From NCBI GenBank assembly GCA_023419535.1, contig JAEZXX010000092.1:1-57703 (forward strand): 57,703 nt of DNA. Reading direction: 5' to 3'. Shown here in pieces: positions 26,822 through 38,309 of the stretch; position 1 is the first letter of the stretch; the number at the start of each line of letters is the position of its first letter. The DNA is from Pseudomonadota bacterium (lineage in GTDB: Bacteria; Pseudomonadota; Alphaproteobacteria; Rhizobiales; Rhizobiaceae). The position numbers and the translations under genes were made by a program. The notes under the pieces are model-generated. The model did no database searches, was not told where the DNA came from, and saw only the letters and a program-made list of their open reading frames with translations.

Positions 26822-29800
26822 TGCGTGCGTCTCTCCGCTCCCTCGCCCCGGTCGCGCTCGCCGTCGGCTTCGTCTCCGCCGCTTCGGCACCCGCGAACGC
26901 ACAGCAGTTCGTCGCCAACCAGATCGCCAATCTGATCTCGACCGACAACGCGCAGGTGCAGATCACCGGTCTGTCGGGCGCGCTCTCGGGCGCGCTGCGG
27001 ATCGACGAGGTGACGGTCTCGGACGCGGACGGCGTCTATCTCACCGCCACCGACCTGGCGCTCGACTGGTCGCCGCTGGCGCTGGCGCGGTCGAACGTTC
27101 AAGTGCAGAACCTGTCCGCCGGCCAGATCACGCTGACGCGCCTGCCCGGTTCTGCGCCCGAAGACCCGGACGCGGAGCCCTCCGGCGGCTTCCAGCTGCC
27201 GAACATCACCGCGGACATCCAGCGCATCGCGATCGACGAATTCGTGCTTGGCGAGGCCGTCGCCGGGACCGCGGCGCGCCTGTCGGCCGAAGCCTCGCTG
27301 CAGCTCTCCAACGAGCCGGTCCAGCTCGGCGTCTCCGCCGATATCCAGCGCCTCGACCAAGGCGGCCAGATCGCGCTGCAACTGGCCTTCGCGCCGGACG
27401 AGAACCGCCTCGTCGTCGACGTGAACGCGTCCGAGCCGGCCGGCGGCATCGTCGCGGGGCTTCTGGATCTTCCCGGCACGCCACCGGTCGAGCTGACCGT
27501 CTCGGGCACCGGTCCGCTGGACGACTTCGCCGCACAGGGGACGCTCGACATCGACGGCGCTTCGGCCATCACCCTGTCGGCGACCGTTTCGGACGGCACG
27601 GACGGGCGTCGCGTCACCGCCGACGTGACGACCATCACCGGCCCCTTCGTGCCCGAGCAGTATGTGGACGTCGTCGGCGAGACGGCCGAACTCGATGTCG
27701 CCGTGCTTCTGCGCCAGGACGAGGTGGTCGTCGTCGACACCGGACGCCTCGTGTCGGGCAATCTCGACCTGACCGTGCTCGGCGCCTACGACCCGAACGG
27801 CTCGGCGAACGATCTGCGCGTCACCATCGCGACGGATGCCGGCAACCCCGTGCCGCTCGGCTTCGGCTCGGGCGATGCGCGCACCAGCCTGGAGATCTCC
27901 GCGCTCGACGCGACACTCCGCGGCGCCCTCTCCGCCGCAGCCGTCGAGGCGACGGGCTCGCTGCGCACCGCGAGCTTCGGCGAGTACGGCGCGCAGGACC
28001 TCAACGCGAGCCTGTCCACGCCGGGCTTCGACCTCAACGCCCTGCGCGGGCCCTTCACCCTGACGGCGAACGCCGCGAGCGCCAGCGCGCCCGAAGGCGT
28101 CCAGCGCAACGTCCTGGCCGGACCCATCGGCCTTTCGGCCTCGGGCGAGCTGACCGAGGCGGGCCTGACGCTGCAGGAGACGCGCGTCACGACCGGCACG
28201 GCCAACGCGGCGGTGACGGGCAGCACGGCCCTCGATTTCTCCATCTTCGACTTCGGCGTGAACGCCGACGTGGCTTCGACGGCGCTGGCCGACGATCTTC
28301 CGACCTATGCCGGCGAGCGCCTGTCGCTGTCGGGCGCGGTGGCGCGCGACGCGGACGGCAATCTCGGTGCCCGCGACCTCGCCGTCTCCGGCGCCGGGCT
28401 TCAGGTCCAGGGCTCGGCCTCGCTGGCCGGGGAGACGATCTCGGCCAACGTCACCGGGTCGCTCGACCAGTCCGCGAACGAGGCGACGCAGCTGGAGGGG
28501 CGCGCCGACTTCCTGCTGACGGCCAGCGGCAACGTCGCCTCGCCCGACGTGGACCTGACGCTGACGGCGGCCGACCTCATCGTCGGCGGCCGCGAACTGA
28601 CCGATCTCGACGCGCGCGTGCAGGGCAATTTCGCGCCCGACGCGCCGAACGGCACCATCGCGGCCTCGGGCAGCTACAACAACCAGCCGCTGCGCGTGAC
28701 CGCCGACTTCGAGACGCTCGCCGACGGGCAGCGGGCGCTCCGCAACCTTCTCGTCAATCAGGGCGACAACACGATCGACGGCGAGGTGGTCCTGTCCTCG
28801 CAGAACGTGCCGACGGGCACGGTGCGCATCGACGCGCCGGACCTTTCGACGCTCGCCGCCCTCGTCGGGCAGAATGCGACCGGCGATCTGTCCGGCAACG
28901 CCGCCTTCGCGCTCGATCCGGCGGGCCTGCCCGTCGCCGACATCGACCTCGCCTCCTCGGGCATCACGGCGGCAGGATCCACGCTGTCCGGCCTCGACGT
29001 CGATCTTCGCCTCACCGACTACCTGCTGCGGCCCGTCGCCAGCGGCACGCTCGCCGCTTCCAGCCTCGAGGCCGGCGCCTATACGGTCGAGGGTCTCGAC
29101 ATCGACCTGTCGAACCTCAACGACCAGACGGTCATCGACGCGGGCGTGACCGTCAACGCGGTGCCGATCGCCTTCGTCGGCGACCTCTCCTTCATCGAGA
29201 CCGGGGTCCGTCTGGCCCTGCGCGAGCTCACGGCCGAGATCGAGAGCGCGGATCTGGCGCTCCAGGCGCCCGCGACCGTCACGGTCGGCAGCGGCATCAC
29301 CAACATCGAGCCGCTGGCCCTCTCCGTCGGCGGCGGGTCGCTGAACGTCGCCGGCACTGTCGGCGAGGGCGTCGACCTCGACGTCTCGCTGGACGCCTTT
29401 CCGCTCGCCATCGCCAACCCCTTCGTCGAAGGGCTCGACGCTTCGGGCTTCCTGACGGGAACGCTTGAGACCGCCGGTCCGGTCGCGAACCCGCGCGCCG
29501 ACTTCACCCTGTCCGGCTCGGCGATCGAGACGAGCCAGACCCGCGCCGCCGGCCTCCAGACCGTCGAGCTCTTGGCGCAGGGCCGCTATCGCAACGCGAT
29601 CACGACGCTCGACCAGGCGACGATCGACCTTGGAGAGGGTGCGATCCGCGCCTCCGGCGACATCGGCGAGACACTCGAGCTCGACCTCCAGCTCGCCGCC
29701 CTCCCCGTCGCGCTCGCCAACGGCTTGGTCGAAGGCCTCGAGGCGTCCGGCACGATCGACGGCACCGCGCGTGCCACGGGGCGCCTCGACAACCCGGTCG

Positions 29801-32484
29801 TCGTCTTCGATGTCGACGGGCGCGGCATCACGGCGGCGCGCATCGCACAGGCCGGCATCGCCGCGATCACGCTCGACGTGTCGGGCGCGCTTCGCAACGG
29901 CACGGTGCGGTTCGATCAGGCGCTCGCCGACATCGGCGACGGCTCGATCTCGGCGACGGGCAGCGTCGGGCGCGACCTCAACCTGCAGCTCGACCTCGCC
30001 GACGTTCCGGTCGGCCTCGCCAACGGCTTCGTCGAGGGACTTGGCGCCTCGGGTACGATCACGGGCAACGCCGTCGCGATGGGCTCGACCGCCAATCCGC
30101 AGGCGAGCTTCGAGATCGCGAGCACGAACATATCCGCCGCGCCGCTCGCCGCCTCGGGCGTCCAGACCGTGGCGCTCGATCTCGCCGGCACCTATGCGGA
30201 GGGAACGCTCAACCTTCGCCAGGCCGAGATCGACACGGGAACCGGCCGCCTGACGGCGGAAGGCACGATCGGCGAGGCACTGAACCTCTCGCTCGTTCTC
30301 GACAACCTGCCGGTCGCGCTCGCCAACGCGGTGCAGCCGGACCTCGGGGCACAGGGCACCTTGTCCGGGACCGCGCAGGCGACCGGCTCGCTGTCCGCCC
30401 CGAACGCGACCTTCGACGTGGCGGCCGACGGCATCTCGCTCGCCCGGACCCGCGCGGCCGACGTGCCGGCGCTCGACGCCGTGGCGCGCGGCGCCTACGA
30501 GAACGGCACGGCGCGGATCGAGACGGGCACGGTCCAGGTCGGCACCGGTTCGCTCTCGGTGGCTGGCACGATCGGCGAACTGCTCGACGTCGACGTCGTC
30601 GTGAACCAGCTGCCGCTGGCGCTCGCGGACGGCTTCGTCGAAGGCCTCGGTGCGACGGGCACGCTTTCCGGCACCGTCTCGGCCTCCGGCCCGCTCGCCA
30701 ACCCGGCCGCCCAGTTCGACGTGTCCGCGACGAACGTCTCGGCCGCGCCGGCACGCGCTTTCGGCGCCCCGGCGCTGAACGCCGTCGCCGTCGGCTCTTA
30801 TGCGGGCGGCACCGCCCAGCTCCAGACGGCGCGGATCGATCTCCAAGGCGGCGGCCAGCTGACGGCCACCGGCACGGTCGGACAGCAGTTGAACGTCGAC
30901 GTGACGCTCGCCGCCATCCCCGCTTCGCTCGCCAACGCCGCCGCGCCCGATCTCGGGGCGAGCGGAACCATCGCCGGTCGGATCCAGGCGACGGGCTCCG
31001 TCACCAATCCGAGCGTCGCCTACGACGTCACGGCCTCCTCGCTGTCGGTCCAGCAGACTCGGGACTTCGGCGTCGGCGCGCTCGACGTCTCGGCGGACGG
31101 CACCTATGCCGGCAGTGCAGTGAACCTCAACGCGCTGACCCTGTCGGGTTCCGGCATCGACTTCTCCGCTTCGGGCTCGGTGAATGTCGCGGGCACGCCC
31201 AGCTTCGACCTGTCGCTGAACGGCACGGCGCCGCTGGCGCTCGCCAACCCGATCCTCGCCGAGGGGGGACGGTCGATCAACGGAACCGTCGCGGTGAACG
31301 CGCAGGTCTCCGGCACCGCGGCGCAGCCGAACGTGACGGGCACCGTCTCGACCGCAGGCGCGCAGTTCATCGACACGGGCGCCAACGTCGTCGTCAACGG
31401 CATCACCACGACGATCGCCCTCTCCGGACAGAGCGCGACGGTCCAGTCCTTCTCCGCCCAACTGAACTCGGGCGGCACGATCGGCATCTCGGGCTCGGTC
31501 GGCCTTTCCGCGCCCTTCCAGTCCGATCTTTCGATCCAGGTCGTGGAAGGCCGCTACACCGACGGCGAGCTTCTTGCGACCGTCCTCGACGCGCAGCTGA
31601 CGCTGACGGGCCCCCTGACGGCGACACCGACGCTCGGCGGAACCATCAACGCGCGCGAGATCAACGTCACGGTGCCGGACAATCTGCCGCCCTCCTTCGA
31701 GCGGCTGGGCGTGCGCCACGTGAACGCCCCCCCGGCGGTGCTGCGCCAGCAGGCCGAGATCGACCCCGACCAGGGCGAGACGGGCAGCCAGGCCGGCGGC
31801 ATCAATCTCGACGTGACCCTGAACGCCCCGGCCCGCGTCTTCGTGCGGGGCCGCGGCATCGACATGGAGCTCGGCGGCTCGATCGCGATCACCGGCCCGG
31901 CCTCCAATCTCGCCATCGTCGGCGCCTTCGACCTGCAGCGCGGGCGCTTCCAGATCCTGTCGCGGCGGCTGGACTTCCAGCGCGCCTCGCTCTCCTTCAC
32001 CGGCAACCTCATCCCGACGCTCGACGTCCTGGCGACGTCCGCAGCGGGCGAGGTCACGGTGAACATCGCGATCACCGGCCCCGCGAACGACCCGAGCTTC
32101 GCCTTCTCCTCGACGCCCCAGCTGCCGCAGGACGAGGTGCTGGCCCGGCTCATCTTCGGGGCGGCGACGACCGATCTCTCGCCGCTGCAGATCGCGCAGC
32201 TCGCCAGCGCGGCGGCCCAGCTCGCCGGCGTCGGGGGCTCGTCCGGCCTCCTCGACAATCTGCGCGGGCAGCTCGGCGTCGACGACATCGACATCCGCAC
32301 CACGGCGGACGGACAGGCGGCGGTCGGCGTCGGGCGCTACATCAACGACAACACCTATGTCGGCGTCGACACGACGGGCCGGGTCTCGATCGACCTCGAC
32401 CTCGGCGCCAACGTGCGGGCGCGCGGCGCGGTCAACGCGGAGGGCGGCGGCGAGGTCGGCGTCTTCTACGAACGCGAATTCTAG
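26821..32484 (+). CDS. tamB: TamB-like translocation and assembly module protein with long repeat array
   Basis: 1887-residue member of the AsmA/TamB group, predicted to span the periplasm as a beta-taco groove and join TamA. The C-terminal DUF490 domain covers about the last 400 residues (e.g. GRGIDMELGGSIAI and LARLIFGAATTDLSPLQ). The protein ends ...VGVFYEREF, as TamB proteins do. A run of units of about 101 residues starts at residues 860, 961, 1062, 1163, 1264, 1366 and about 1470. The N-terminus looks like a cleavable signal peptide (APANAQQ) rather than a membrane anchor, which is unusual. It is translationally coupled to tamA. Confidence 0.92.
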   Translation: MRASLRSLAPVALAVGFVSAASAPANAQQFVANQIANLISTDNAQVQITGLSGALSGALRIDEVTVSDADGVYLTATDLALDWSPLALARSNVQVQNLSAGQITLTRLPGSAPEDPDAEPSGGFQLPNITADIQRIAIDEFVLGEAVAGTAARLSAEASLQLSNEPVQLGVSADIQRLDQGGQIALQLAFAPDENRLVVDVNASEPAGGIVAGLLDLPGTPPVELTVSGTGPLDDFAAQGTLDIDGASAITLSATVSDGTDGRRVTADVTTITGPFVPEQYVDVVGETAELDVAVLLRQDEVVVVDTGRLVSGNLDLTVLGAYDPNGSANDLRVTIATDAGNPVPLGFGSGDARTSLEISALDATLRGALSAAAVEATGSLRTASFGEYGAQDLNASLSTPGFDLNALRGPFTLTANAASASAPEGVQRNVLAGPIGLSASGELTEAGLTLQETRVTTGTANAAVTGSTALDFSIFDFGVNADVASTALADDLPTYAGERLSLSGAVARDADGNLGARDLAVSGAGLQVQGSASLAGETISANVTGSLDQSANEATQLEGRADFLLTASGNVASPDVDLTLTAADLIVGGRELTDLDARVQGNFAPDAPNGTIAASGSYNNQPLRVTADFETLADGQRALRNLLVNQGDNTIDGEVVLSSQNVPTGTVRIDAPDLSTLAALVGQNATGDLSGNAAFALDPAGLPVADIDLASSGITAAGSTLSGLDVDLRLTDYLLRPVASGTLAASSLEAGAYTVEGLDIDLSNLNDQTVIDAGVTVNAVPIAFVGDLSFIETGVRLALRELTAEIESADLALQAPATVTVGSGITNIEPLALSVGGGSLNVAGTVGEGVDLDVSLDAFPLAIANPFVEGLDASGFLTGTLETAGPVANPRADFTLSGSAIETSQTRAAGLQTVELLAQGRYRNAITTLDQATIDLGEGAIRASGDIGETLELDLQLAALPVALANGLVEGLEASGTIDGTARATGRLDNPVVVFDVDGRGITAARIAQAGIAAITLDVSGALRNGTVRFDQALADIGDGSISATGSVGRDLNLQLDLADVPVGLANGFVEGLGASGTITGNAVAMGSTANPQASFEIASTNISAAPLAASGVQTVALDLAGTYAEGTLNLRQAEIDTGTGRLTAEGTIGEALNLSLVLDNLPVALANAVQPDLGAQGTLSGTAQATGSLSAPNATFDVAADGISLARTRAADVPALDAVARGAYENGTARIETGTVQVGTGSLSVAGTIGELLDVDVVVNQLPLALADGFVEGLGATGTLSGTVSASGPLANPAAQFDVSATNVSAAPARAFGAPALNAVAVGSYAGGTAQLQTARIDLQGGGQLTATGTVGQQLNVDVTLAAIPASLANAAAPDLGASGTIAGRIQATGSVTNPSVAYDVTASSLSVQQTRDFGVGALDVSADGTYAGSAVNLNALTLSGSGIDFSASGSVNVAGTPSFDLSLNGTAPLALANPILAEGGRSINGTVAVNAQVSGTAAQPNVTGTVSTAGAQFIDTGANVVVNGITTTIALSGQSATVQSFSAQLNSGGTIGISGSVGLSAPFQSDLSIQVVEGRYTDGELLATVLDAQLTLTGPLTATPTLGGTINAREINVTVPDNLPPSFERLGVRHVNAPPAVLRQQAEIDPDQGETGSQAGGINLDVTLNAPARVFVRGRGIDMELGGSIAITGPASNLAIVGAFDLQRGRFQILSRRLDFQRASLSFTGNLIPTLDVLATSAAGEVTVNIAITGPANDPSFAFSSTPQLPQDEVLARLIFGAATTDLSPLQIAQLASAAAQLAGVGGSSGLLDNLRGQLGVDDIDIRTTADGQAAVGVGRYINDNTYVGVDTTGRVSIDLDLGANVRARGAVNAEGGGEVGVFYEREF
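29398..31290 (+). repeat. Tandem repeats of about 303 bp inside tamB
   Basis: Units begin at 29398, 29701, 30004, 30307 and 30610, exactly 303 bases apart, then 30916 and 31228. Each opens with a version of LPVALANGFVEGLGASGTI, then an ANPxAxFDV block, a GxYxxGTxxL block and a GTIGExLNL block. DNA between units has diverged, so this is old expansion rather than a recent duplication. Confidence 0.9.
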
Positions 32485-32710
32485 GCTTTGCGGCGGAGGG
32501 CTCGTCGAACGATCGGCGATCCCTCCCCGTCTGCGACGCGGCCGCGCCTGCCACAGCTGCGCCAACGGCGTCCGCCGCGCAATTGCCGGCCCGCGCATGG
32601 CTGGCGTTCCGCGGCCCGGCCTTCACGATTTCGAATTCCTCTTAGATACTCGACCGGTCGACCGCGATGCAGCATCACGGTCGACGGCGCATGCATCGAG
32701 AGGACGCGAC
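32485..32710 (+). promoter_or_regulatory. Promoter and inverted repeat of the pgi-glg operon
   Basis: TTCACG (32622-32627), 17 bases, then GATACT (32645-32650) is a good sigma-70-like pair. Starting 7 bases after the -10 is a 29-bp near-perfect inverted repeat, 32657-32685: GTCGACCG-C-GATGC-A-GCATC-A-CGGTCGAC with one C/A mismatch, centred on A32671. It would cover the transcription start or form a leader hairpin. GAGAGGA precedes the pgi ATG. The first 130 bases of the gap show nothing clear. Confidence 0.6.
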
Positions 32711-34365
32711 ATGACGAACGCTCAACCCGGCGATCATCTGCCCCACGGGCGCCTCGTCCGGCGGGGCGCGGCAGCGGCCGAGGGCGGGATCGCCCGGCGC
32801 TTCCGCGAGGACCCGTCCCGTTTCGAAGGCCTGTCCTTCGTCCTGGACGATCTCCTTCTCGACCTGTCCAAGATCGCCTGGGATCGCGCCGACCTGGATG
32901 CCGTCATCGACTTCGCCCGGCTCCAGGGGCTGGAGGAGAAGCGCGACGCGATGTTCGCCGGCGCCAAGATCAACTCGACGGAGGGGCGCGCCGTCCTCCA
33001 CGTGGCGCTGCGCGCCGAGCCCGGCGACGGCTTCGCCGTGGACGGCCGGCCCGTCGGCGATGCGGTGGAGGACGTGCTCGCGGCCATGTCCGCTTTCGCG
33101 GACGGCATCCGCTCGGGCACGCTGACGGGCGCGACCGGCCAGCCGATCACCGACGTCGTCAACATCGGCATCGGCGGCTCCGACCTCGGGCCCGCGATGG
33201 CCGCGATCGCGCTCGCGCCCTATCACGACGGGCCGCGCACCCATTTCGTCTCCAACGTCGACGGCGCGCATATCGCCGACACGCTGAAGGGTCTCGACCC
33301 GGCGACCACGCTCTTCGTCGTCGCCTCCAAGACCTTCACCACCATCGAGACCATGACCAACGCGCAGACCGCGCGCCGCTGGATCGCGGCCGCGCTCGGC
33401 GAAGAGGCGGTGCCGGCGCATTTCTGCGCGGTCTCCACCGCGCTCGACAAGGTGGCGGCCTTCGGCATCGGCGAGGACCGCACCTTCGGCTTCTGGGACT
33501 GGGTGGGCGGGCGCTATTCCCTCTGGTCGGCGATCGGCCTGCCGATCATGATCGCGATCGGGCCGGAGCGTTTCCGCGAGTTCCTGGCCGGTGCCCGCGC
33601 CCTCGACCGGCATTTCCGCGAGGCGCCGCTAACTGCGAACCTGCCCGTCCTTCTCGGCGCGGCCGGCTGGTGGCACCGCGTCGCGCAGGGGCTCCCGACC
33701 CGCGCCGTCATCCCCTACGACCAGCGGCTCGCGCGCCTGCCCGCCTATCTCCAGCAGCTCGACATGGAATCGAACGGCAAGCATGTCGGCCTCGACGGCG
33801 CGCGGGTCTCGACCCCGACCGGCCCCGTCGTCTGGGGCGAGCCCGGCACCAACGGCCAGCACGCCTTCTTCCAGCTGCTTCACCAGGGCACCGACATCGT
33901 GCCGGTCGAGTTCATCGTCGGCGCGAACGCCCACGAGGCGGAGTTGACCGAGCACCAGGATCTGCTCCTGGCCAACTGCCTCGCCCAGAGCGAGGCCCTG
34001 ATGAAGGGCCGCACGCTTGAGGAGGCGCGGCAACAGCTCCTCGACGCCGGCCGCTCGCCGGAGGAGGCGACACGCATCGCGCCGCATCGCGAGTTCTCCG
34101 GCGACCGCCCCTCGATCACCATCCTCCACGGGACGCTCGACCCCTTCGCCCTCGGCCGCCTCATCGCCCTCTACGAGCACCGCGTCTTCGTGGAAGCCCA
34201 GCTCTTCGGCATCAACGCCTTCGACCAGTGGGGCGTCGAGCTCGGCAAGGAGCTCGCCACGGGGCTCCTGCCCGTCGTGCGCGGCGAGGCCGAGCCGGGG
34301 ACGAGGGACGGCTCGACGCTCGGACTTCTCAACGCCATCGCCGAACGCAGGAACCGGACCCACCC

Positions 34366-34369
<4 letters not shown>
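32711..34369 (+). CDS. pgi: Glucose-6-phosphate isomerase
   Basis: Interconverts glucose 6-phosphate and fructose 6-phosphate, linking glycogen metabolism to FBPase and transketolase. Signature segments are VNIGIGGSDLGPAM near residue 148, VVASKTFTTIETMTNA near 205, and GEPGTNGQHAFFQLLHQGT near 377. The 552-residue length fits. It leads the glycogen operon, and its stop overlaps the glgP start (ATGA). The start at 32711 follows a clear ribosome-binding site. Confidence 0.96.
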
Positions 34370-36837
<2,468 letters not shown>

Positions 36838-37018
36838 TCGGACCGACGGGAAGCGGGGGCGCCGGGCGCGTTCCCGCTTTTCCTCGACAATTTCGTCGCG
36901 AATGAACGCGTCGGTGACCTTCCCTCTTGTAGAAGCCGGTGGAAGGGACGCTAAGTCCCCCTTGCGTCGGAGGCGAAGGCGGGACCGTTCCCCCGCAGGG
37001 CGCCAGGGAGGTCTCGAC
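36838..37018 (+). terminator. glgP-glgC gap with hairpins
   Basis: AAGCGGG (36851-36857) pairs with CCCGCTT (36873-36879) 13 bases after the glgP stop, followed by TTCC, a terminator-like structure. Further on, CCTTCC (36918) pairs with GGAAGG (36941), and GGGAC-GCTAA-GTCCC forms another stem. TTGTAG-N17-GCTAAG (36927-36955) could be a weak internal promoter. The glgC ribosome-binding site is AGGGAGG. Confidence 0.45.
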
Positions 37019-38290
37019 ATGTCCAACACCGGACCACGGCACGCGCCGCTCGCGCGCGACACGATGGCCTACGTTCTCGCCGGCGGGCGCGGCTCGCGCC
37101 TGATGGAGCTGACGGACACGCGCGCCAAGCCCGCGGTCTATTTCGGCGGCAAGGCGCGCATCATCGACTTCGCGCTCTCCAACGCCATCAATTCGGGCAT
37201 CCGCCGCGTCGCGGTGGCGACGCAGTACAAGGCGCATTCGCTGATCCGGCACCTGCACCGCGGCTGGAACTTCCTGCGACCGGGGCGCAACGAAAGCTTC
37301 GACGTGCTGCCGGCGTCCCAGCGCATCTCCGAAGACCAGTGGTACGCGGGAACGGCAGATGCGGTGTACCAGAACATCGACATCATCGAGGACTACGCGC
37401 CGAAATACATCATCATCCTGGCGGGCGACCACATCTACAAGATGGACTACGAGGTCATGCTCCAGCAGCACGTGGAGTCGGGCGCCGACGTGACCGTCGG
37501 CTGCCTCGAGGTCCCGCGCGAGGAGGCGGTGGGCTTCGGCGTCATGCATGTCGACGCCAAGGGGCGCATCACCGATTTCGTGGAAAAGCCCGCAAACCCG
37601 CCGGCCATGCCCGGCAAGCCCGACATGGCGCTCGCCTCCATGGGCATCTACGTCTTCGACACCGCGTTCCTGGCGGCCCAGCTTCGGCGCGATGCAGCGG
37701 ATCCGGCCTCATCGCGCGACTTCGGCAAGGACATCGTCCCGCACATCGTCAAGCACGGCACGGCCTACGCCCATTCCTTCAATCGCTCGGTCGTCCAGTC
37801 CGAGGCCGAGACCCACGCCTACTGGCGCGACGTCGGCACGGTGGACGCCTACTGGCAGGCCAACATCGACCTGACCGACGTCGTGCCTCCGCTCGACATC
37901 TACGACCGCGACTGGCCGATCTGGACCTATGCCGACGTGACGCCGCCGGCCAAGTTCGTCCACGACGAGGAGGGGCGGCGCGGCTATGCGGTGTCCTCGC
38001 TCGTCTCCGGCGACTGCATCATCTCCGGCGGCAAGCTCAGCCGCTCGCTCCTGTTCACCGGCGTGCGCGTCCATTCCTGGTCCTCGCTCGACCACGCGGT
38101 GGTGCTGCCGCAATGCACGATCGGCCGCGGCGCGCGCGTGACCAAGGCCGTCATCGACCGGGGGGTCCACATCCCGGACGGACTCGTGATCGGCGAGGAT
38201 CCCGAGCTCGACGCCCAGCGCTTCCGCCGCACGGCGAGCGGCGTCTGCCTCGTCACCAAGCCCATGATCGAACGTCTCTCCAGCCGCTGA
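37019..38290 (+). CDS. glgC: Glucose-1-phosphate adenylyltransferase
   Basis: Makes ADP-glucose from ATP and glucose 1-phosphate, the committed step of glycogen synthesis. The nucleotidyltransferase motif LAGGRGSRLMELT is at about residues 20-32, with RAKPAVYFGGKARIIDF next. The C-terminal third is the left-handed helix domain. The 423 residues fit the allosterically regulated bacterial enzymes, so sugar-phosphate activation is likely. An in-frame upstream extension is rejected because AGGGAGG sits right before the ATG at 37019. Confidence 0.96.
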   Translation: MSNTGPRHAPLARDTMAYVLAGGRGSRLMELTDTRAKPAVYFGGKARIIDFALSNAINSGIRRVAVATQYKAHSLIRHLHRGWNFLRPGRNESFDVLPASQRISEDQWYAGTADAVYQNIDIIEDYAPKYIIILAGDHIYKMDYEVMLQQHVESGADVTVGCLEVPREEAVGFGVMHVDAKGRITDFVEKPANPPAMPGKPDMALASMGIYVFDTAFLAAQLRRDAADPASSRDFGKDIVPHIVKHGTAYAHSFNRSVVQSEAETHAYWRDVGTVDAYWQANIDLTDVVPPLDIYDRDWPIWTYADVTPPAKFVHDEEGRRGYAVSSLVSGDCIISGGKLSRSLLFTGVRVHSWSSLDHAVVLPQCTIGRGARVTKAVIDRGVHIPDGLVIGEDPELDAQRFRRTASGVCLVTKPMIERLSSR

Positions 38291-38309
38291 TCCGGAATTC
38301 CGCAAACCG

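Noticed and set aside
29398..31290. Regular 303-bp repeats as a CRISPR-like or mobile array
   Set aside because: The units are in-frame coding sequence with diverged DNA and lie wholly inside tamB; there are no short identical repeats or spacers.
26794..32598. A very long open frame on the minus strand opposite tamB
   Set aside because: It mirrors tamB codon structure; its product is Arg/Asp/Gly-rich low-complexity with no recognisable domain. High GC content with strong third-position bias leaves the antisense frame open.
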